64,000 nucleotides of DNA, taken from the NCBI RefSeq assembly GCF_902686445.1, contig NC_062218.1, positions 16,917,515 to 16,981,514 of the forward strand. Reading direction: 5' to 3'. Position 1 is the first letter of the stretch. The number at the start of each line of letters is the position of its first letter. This DNA comes from Sciurus carolinensis. Its lineage: Eukaryota; Chordata; Mammalia; Rodentia; Sciuridae. Positions 58,660-64,000 of the stretch are shown in pieces. The position numbers and the translations under genes are program-made. The notes beneath the pieces were generated by a model. That model saw only the letters and a list, made by a program, of their open reading frames with translations. It made no database searches and was not told the DNA's origin.

Positions 58660-58830
58660 TTTTTATTAGTTCTTTTTAGTTTGCATGACAGTAGAGTCAA
58701 TTTTGATGTATTATACAAACATGGAGTATATCTTATTCTTATAGGGATTCCTGTCTTGTGGATGTACATGAAGTGGTGATTCATTGTGGTGTATTCATAT
58801 ATGTACATAGGGAATTCTGTATGTATACTT
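58660..58830 (-). mobile_element. L1 3' UTR fragment
   Basis: Plus strand TTAGTTCTTTTTAGTTTGCA, GACAGTAGAGTCAATTTTGA and GTGGATGTACATGAAGTGG match the reversed squirrel-type L1 tail. Confidence 0.75.
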
Positions 58831-60294
58831 CTGAAGTGCTAAATTATTAATTCACAGGTTCAGGTTTACATGCTTCCTAGATAAGTGTAGCAACAATTCA
58901 TAAATAAGGGTAATAGTTTTCAAAATTATTTAGGAAAAAAATTGTCAGGAAAAAATATCTGGATAAATAATTTATTTCAAAAGAATACCTCATCAAAATA
59001 TTTCATATTAGCTAGTTGTGAAAAATATTACTAATATCATGACAAATTAGATCAGCAAATAACTCTACAGAGGTCAACATACTCCATCAATATCAAGCAC
59101 CACGAACTCAAAGTTTTGTCAAAGAGATCTAAAAGGAAAATGAGAATAATAAGAAATAGGGTGTCAGCTAAAGGACTCTCCACAATGGAAAGTCTGAGTC
59201 ATGTGGAAATTACAAGATAAATTTGTTTTCCCTGATGCTCTAGTTTACAGGGAGGAACCCACTGACACATCCAAAGATTAAAATTATCAACTGCATATCT
59301 GTCTTTATTTGCAGAGATACAAGTGTTTGATAAGCAGATATAACAAAAGCAAGCATTGCTTGTTTTGAGGATGATTTTGTGAAACTTAGAAGATAGTTTA
59401 AGAATTCCAGAATTGGATAGAATGGTGTTAGTGCTCTATCTTAATCTCTGACTAAGTCTATGAATTTACTCAACCTCATAAGGCAGCATTCTCTTCATTT
59501 AGAAAATATAAAAATATAAATATAAGTTACATTGAAAACTAAAATACATTAAAAATTATTTATAAGCTTCTTTACAATGTTATAAATTTTGACTGTGATT
59601 AAGTATAAGCACATAATAAATCATAACTATAGAGTATTCATATTATTTTAACATGAATGTAGTATGATTTTATATAGTGAAAGATATTAGCCTTTCAGTT
59701 TGTAGTTATAATTGATTACTAATTTCATTATTAAAATTTCTCTTTTAACTTTTTATATAGTTTTTATAGTATTCATAAGTGAAACTAGATAATTAAAATA
59801 ACATATTCTTTAGAAGTTATTGTTGAATGACAAGTTTTATTAGCAGTATTAAATTTTTCACTTCTATTACTGTTGCTATGACACACCTAGTACAAGAAAT
59901 GTCCAAGAGATTAGCCCCACAGAATAGAGAGACTTAGCTCAACATGATAGTTGAGAAGTTAGGAAAGTTTGCTAAGGAAGTCCCTAGGAGAAGAGTTTCT
60001 GAGACAAATATAAAAAAAAAAAAAAAAAAAAAAAAACTAGACAACAGCCAGGTAAAGAAAGGAGAGGAGGTCATCAGGCAATAGAGTTGCTGATGCATAC
60101 AAGGAGGTAGAGTCTTCATGTTTTTAAAATAAATACCAAGACAAAAAAAATGATGTGAAGGAATTAGGAGTCATTATTTTCAAAGAGTAGAGGTCACAAA
60201 AGACAGATCACAAAATATGACAAGAAAAAGCTGATTTGGCCTAAAGTTGTTGAGGATGAAGGACAGAAGTGAAGATCACTGGAGTAAACAGGCC
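58831..60294. other. Unassigned AT-rich sequence with an A run
   Basis: A run of about 26 A's lies at 60011-60036. No parent element was recognised before it. No exon recognised. Confidence 0.45.
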
Positions 60295-61460
60295 ATCTAC
60301 AGAATGGGGAAGAATAAAAGGTTTTGAAAACTATCCATCAAAGGGGTAAATATCAAGAACACAGAAGGACAGTGCAATTCCACATCACATACAACCTCAA
60401 GAATGGGATCCTAGATTATACTGAGTGTGTGTATGACATGTCGAAATACACTCAACTGTCACATAAATCTAAAAAGAATGAATAAAAAGAAGAACATATA
60501 AGGAGCATAAGATATTCAATAACAGAAAACCAAAGAACTGGATTTATAAAAGGGAAAAAGGCCTAATAGACATTTCTCCTAAGAGTAAACAGAGATGGCC
60601 AAAATGCAAAACATATATGAAAAAACACTAAATAGCACCAATCATCAGGGAAATGAAAATCAAAACCACAATCAGATATCACCTCTCCAAACTCCAGTAA
60701 GAATGGGAATTATCAAAAAGATCAAAAGGAAAAAGTACCAGAGAGTTCCCTCAAATATTTGCAAATAAACTATCGTGTCATTCTGCAATCACACCATTGA
60801 GTACAGAGCCAAAGGAAAAGAAGTGAGTATACCAAAGAGACATCTGCATTTCATGTTTACTGCAGCTCTATTCACATAGGCAGGAAATGGAAACAACCCA
60901 AGCGTCCACAAACTGATGAATGAATAAAGAAAACATGATACGTGCACACACTGGAATACTCTTCAGTCATAAAAAATAAAACTGTTCTTTGCGACAACAT
61001 GGATCAGACTGTGATGATATTAAGGAAAATGGACCAGGTACAGAAAGACAAGTACTATGTGATCTCACTTGTATGTTCAATCTAAAAATGTTATCTCATA
61101 TAGGTTGATAGTGGAATGGGTTATTTGAGGCTGGGGAAAATAGGAGGGAGGGAGACATGGGGAAATATTACTTAATGAGGACTAAGTTTCAGGTAAGAGC
61201 AAGACATCTTGATGTTCAGTTGTACAATAGGTGACTACAGATAATGAAATTGTACTATATATTGCAAAGAACTCAAATGAAGAATTAGGAATATTTTCAC
61301 TGTAAAAACTTGATAAACATTTGAGGAACTAGACATGTTTATCCTAATTTAAACATTGCATCAATGTATAAATTATCAAAATCTCACTGGGTACACCATA
61401 CGTATGTACAACTTCTTTTTTTTAATTATCAGTTAAAAATAAACCTTTAATTAAAAACAA
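60295..61460 (+). mobile_element. Old L1 remnant (ORF2 C-terminal end and 3' UTR)
   Basis: 'CTAATAGACATTTCTCCTAA' and 'ATCATCAGGGAAATGAAAAT' (ORF2), 'CAACCCAAGCGTCCACAAAC', 'TGGAATACTCTTCAGTCAT' and 'TATGTGATCTCACTTGTATG' (C-terminus and 3' UTR) follow an old mammalian L1. Broken frames. Confidence 0.8.
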
Positions 61461-61965
61461 TAAGAATTGAGTTTTTGAAGAAAAATTAGAAATATCAGAT
61501 TATGAGTTATCTTATCACTGGATTGGAATAATTGTGGTAGACTGAAATTCTGAAGAAGTCAGTAAGCAAAACCATTATATAGGATCATGGGGGAATGCTA
61601 CTGTCTGAGCTAAGAGGGGTATTATAAATAGCAAACCGGAGGGAGATTATGGCTATCAATGTTAAGATCGGAAATAAATGATTAAGGTAAAAGGATGCAT
61701 TTATTTACAAGGACAGTTTCTAAATATTGAAGCATTTTTCATATTAGAGGTTAAAAACCTTTGGAAGTTAACCTGGTTTATTGAATGACCTGGACTTGGC
61801 TTGTAACCAGAACCAACCTACTATCAATCCTAAGATTCCTTTGCATCTGTTTGCTGAGCTACAGTCTTCTTTGTCTCTGAATAAAGTCCCAGACAAATCC
61901 TACAGGTTTGTTCAGACATACATACAATATATATTAAAAATGATACTTAGGTTAGGTACTAATTT
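61461..61965. other. Unassigned sequence
   Basis: No exon or named repeat recognised. Confidence 0.45.
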
Positions 61966-62053
61966 TTGTGTGTGTGTGTGGTGCTGGTGGTTGAACAAAG
62001 GGTCTTATGCTTGCAAGGCAAGCACTCTACCAACTGAGCTATATCCCCAGCCC
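61966..62053 (-). mobile_element. ID-type SINE
   Basis: (GT)n tail, then reversed ID head GTGCTGGTGGTTGAACAAAG, GCAAGCACTCTACCAACTGA, GCTATATCCCCAGCCC. TAGGTACTAATTTT before and TAGGTACCAAAATTTT after look like a target duplication. Confidence 0.9.
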
Positions 62054-62920
62054 TAGGTACCAAAATTTTCAATCCTGTATAGTCATCACATAGCAAAAAT
62101 CCAAGACAAAATTACAGACTCAAGGGTGGACCTGCCCAAGTGGGACTTGAACTAGCTGATTTCTTCTTGCTGTGCTATTTTATCTCTTACCCTTGTTTAG
62201 TAGCTATTTTATATCCCTCTGGAGGATTTGCTAACAACTTTGAAATGCATAGCACAGCTACCTGTGATCTTGTGCTATTGCTACAGTGGGTACACAGTTG
62301 CTGAATCATTCCCAGGTACCATTTTTGTAAATTCTGATATTTACCCCAGGATTTTCAATGGCAGGCACCTTGATATAGACAATGACACCTCTCTAGCCCC
62401 TCATTTGGTAGGTCTCTCTCATTCTTCAGATCAAGGAAGCCCAACACTTTTCTTCCTGAGGGTGATTTTAACTTTCGGGCAATCTTCTTGATAAGAATCC
62501 CAGGGATGTCTGATTTTGCCATGGTAGAGCACAGGTGCCTGGTCAGGAGTTGAGCTCTGGTTTCCCACCTCTGCCTCCTGTGTCTGTGTTCTCCTGCCAG
62601 CTGACGGGGTCCTGAAGCTCTAGGGAGCGTCCCATACAGTCTTGCTGCGATGAGCTGAGGCTCTGCTTCACGAGGTGTAAGTTAGAAGGGAGCATTTTTA
62701 CAGCTTTGCTGGAGGACTGGAGGATGTGGGTGATGGGCAGTAGTTACCAGGTCACACAAATCAAGCTCTCTGAACCTATTTAAAGCCATGAGCATTCTTA
62801 GAGGAAGTAGGGGTGTAACTGATCAATACTCTCAAAAAACTCTAGAGTTATTCCTTTTGCCTGAAGGTCCAGACAGCTCACACTTCTCATTAGAGGAAGA
62901 TGAAACAAGGAACTACAGTT
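62054..62920. other. Unassigned sequence, GC-richer at 62500-62700
   Basis: No exon or named repeat recognised. The 87-codon frame at 62228-62491 shows no known domain and no splice-site context. Confidence 0.45.
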
Positions 62921-63054
62921 TTTTAAAAAATGTTTTGAGTTGTGGATGGACATAATCACTTGATTTAATTTATTTTTTATGTGGTGCCGAGGATCAAACC
63001 CAGTGCCTCATGCAGGCCAGGCAAGCGCTCTGCCAGTGGATACAACTCCAGCTC
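62921..63054 (-). mobile_element. ID-type SINE, squirrel form
   Basis: Reversed tail (GTTGTGGATGGACATAATC ... TTTAATTTATTTTTTATG) then reversed head GTGGTGCCGAGGATCAAACC and 'GCAAGCGCTCTGCCAGTGG'. Approximate direct repeats AACTACAGTTTT and GACTTCAGTTTT. Confidence 0.9.
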
Positions 63055-64000
63055 AGGACTTCAGTTTTCTCCTTAGTCTTTCTTTAGAAGCCGCTGCAGA
63101 GAAAATAGGATGGGGCTCGCATGCAGCACTATTCCCAGGTATAGAAAGATCCGGCATGTGCATTCTCTTTCTTGTTTTTCTGAAGGAGTTTTGAGGAAAG
63201 GGGAAGAAGTCACAAAACTTTGGTGATGCACTAGTAATTGTTTGATAGTATGTACCTGAAAAATATCCTGCCTATAAGATGTATATTTGAAAGAGTTTTG
63301 CATATATATAAATTGTGAGGGTATATAAAATATAATTATATATATATGTCCATTATAAGTGGATATGAACATATATCTATGTGAATATGTTTCAATATAT
63401 TTATACAATATCTATACAGATGTATGTTTGTGTATGTAAAGGTACATTGTACAAGTTTGTAAGTATATATACATTAATCTGTGTACCCAGAGTCCATGTA
63501 GATGGCAGTATTAAGGAATATTATCCACTCAGGCAGAATTTCATTTAGCATGATCTTTCAATATCGATGAGTGATTTTGAAAATGTATGCATTTGTATGT
63601 AATGGATATTGAAGTTGAAATCATTTAAATCATCTTTAAATATAACACTTAAATCATACACCTATGATTTAAATATATAAATATATAATTTAATATGTAA
63701 ATTTATATGTCTATAATTTAAAGATAAATATATAAATTGTGGACAACCTTTTCCTCTAAACTATTTTACTTAAAAAAATTTATTAATATTTGTGAAATAA
63801 ATTATCTTATCCATTAATAAAGGTGCTAATATTTGAATTACATTTTTATACTTGTTGGTGTTTTCTTTCTCATATATTTAGTCACCCGACTCCACATATT
63901 ACCTATATAAAAGCAGTGGAAGTTAGATACATCACACTAATTAAGTGCCACATTGAATATCTCTACTCAAATTTTCCTTCCGCATATTTGATATAAACCT
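63055..64000. other. Unassigned sequence, strongly AT-rich with TA-rich runs
   Basis: TA-rich stretches at 63300-63480 and 63650-63750. No exon or named repeat recognised up to the window end. Confidence 0.5.

Larger units (their letters stand above)
28308..64000 (-). other. Presumed upstream intron of the cadherin gene
   Basis: The preceding exon, expected to encode the first part of EC2, was not recognised up to the window end. Very long introns are normal in this cadherin group. Intron status is inferred from the exon. Confidence 0.55.

Noticed and set aside
1..64000. CRISPR arrays, operons, prokaryotic or phage systems
   Set aside because: No regularly spaced repeats with unique spacers and no clustered long frames; the content is mammalian intron and transposons.

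Overview
The window looks like a piece of a mammalian nuclear genome, most probably from a squirrel-family rodent (Sciuridae: ground squirrel, marmot or tree squirrel). It is AT-rich, has no bacterial-style gene packing and no CpG island, and is dominated by interspersed repeats. The lineage clue is the SINE set: ID-type tRNA-derived SINEs with a distinctive extended tail (ACATATAAATAAAT, then 'AAAGGTCCATCAACAACTAAAA'-like), and composite B1-plus-ID (B1-dID) elements. Several L1 copies share one 3' UTR style that I associate with squirrels. That assignment rests on recognition, not a search.

Only one host-gene exon can be supported: a 168-bp internal exon on the minus strand at 28140-28307. 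It encodes the end of the second extracellular cadherin repeat of a type II classical cadherin, with intact splice sites on both sides. The 55 complete codons agree with the CDH18 protein as I remember it. The rest of the window is then read as the two flanking introns of this gene (downstream intron 1-28139, upstream intron 28308-64000), which fits the very long introns of this cadherin cluster.

Layout: 1-8.8 kb holds an ID SINE with a perfect target-site duplication, an old L1 (3.2-5.2 kb), LTR and L1 tail fragments and a B1-dID. 12-17.3 kb is a transposon stack: an ancient L1, a decayed Tigger1-like DNA transposon with an ID SINE inside it, a 5'-inverted L1, and a 715-bp solo LTR of class II (ERV2/IAP-like) type inside the L1 tail. 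18-31 kb is old L1 debris, SINEs and the cadherin exon. 31-35.8 kb is one old minus-strand L1 split by a four-layer nest, including a younger L1 that appears to carry a 3' transduction. 35.8-37.2 kb is a MaLR-like LTR pair, followed by a long polypyrimidine tract. 40.5-42.3 kb is another old L1. 42.3-52 kb is largely unassigned. 52-57.6 kb is an old L1 broken by a very young twin-primed L1 (53.2-55.9 kb) whose ORF1 and ORF2 remnants are still open and diverge head to head. 57.6-64 kb holds L1 tails, ID SINEs and AT-rich sequence.

I found no new gene system, CRISPR array, operon or functional RNA gene. The interesting material is transposon biology: twin priming, a probable 3' transduction, an early polyadenylation site, microsatellites born at the same L1 site in two copies, and tandem L1 3' UTR modules.
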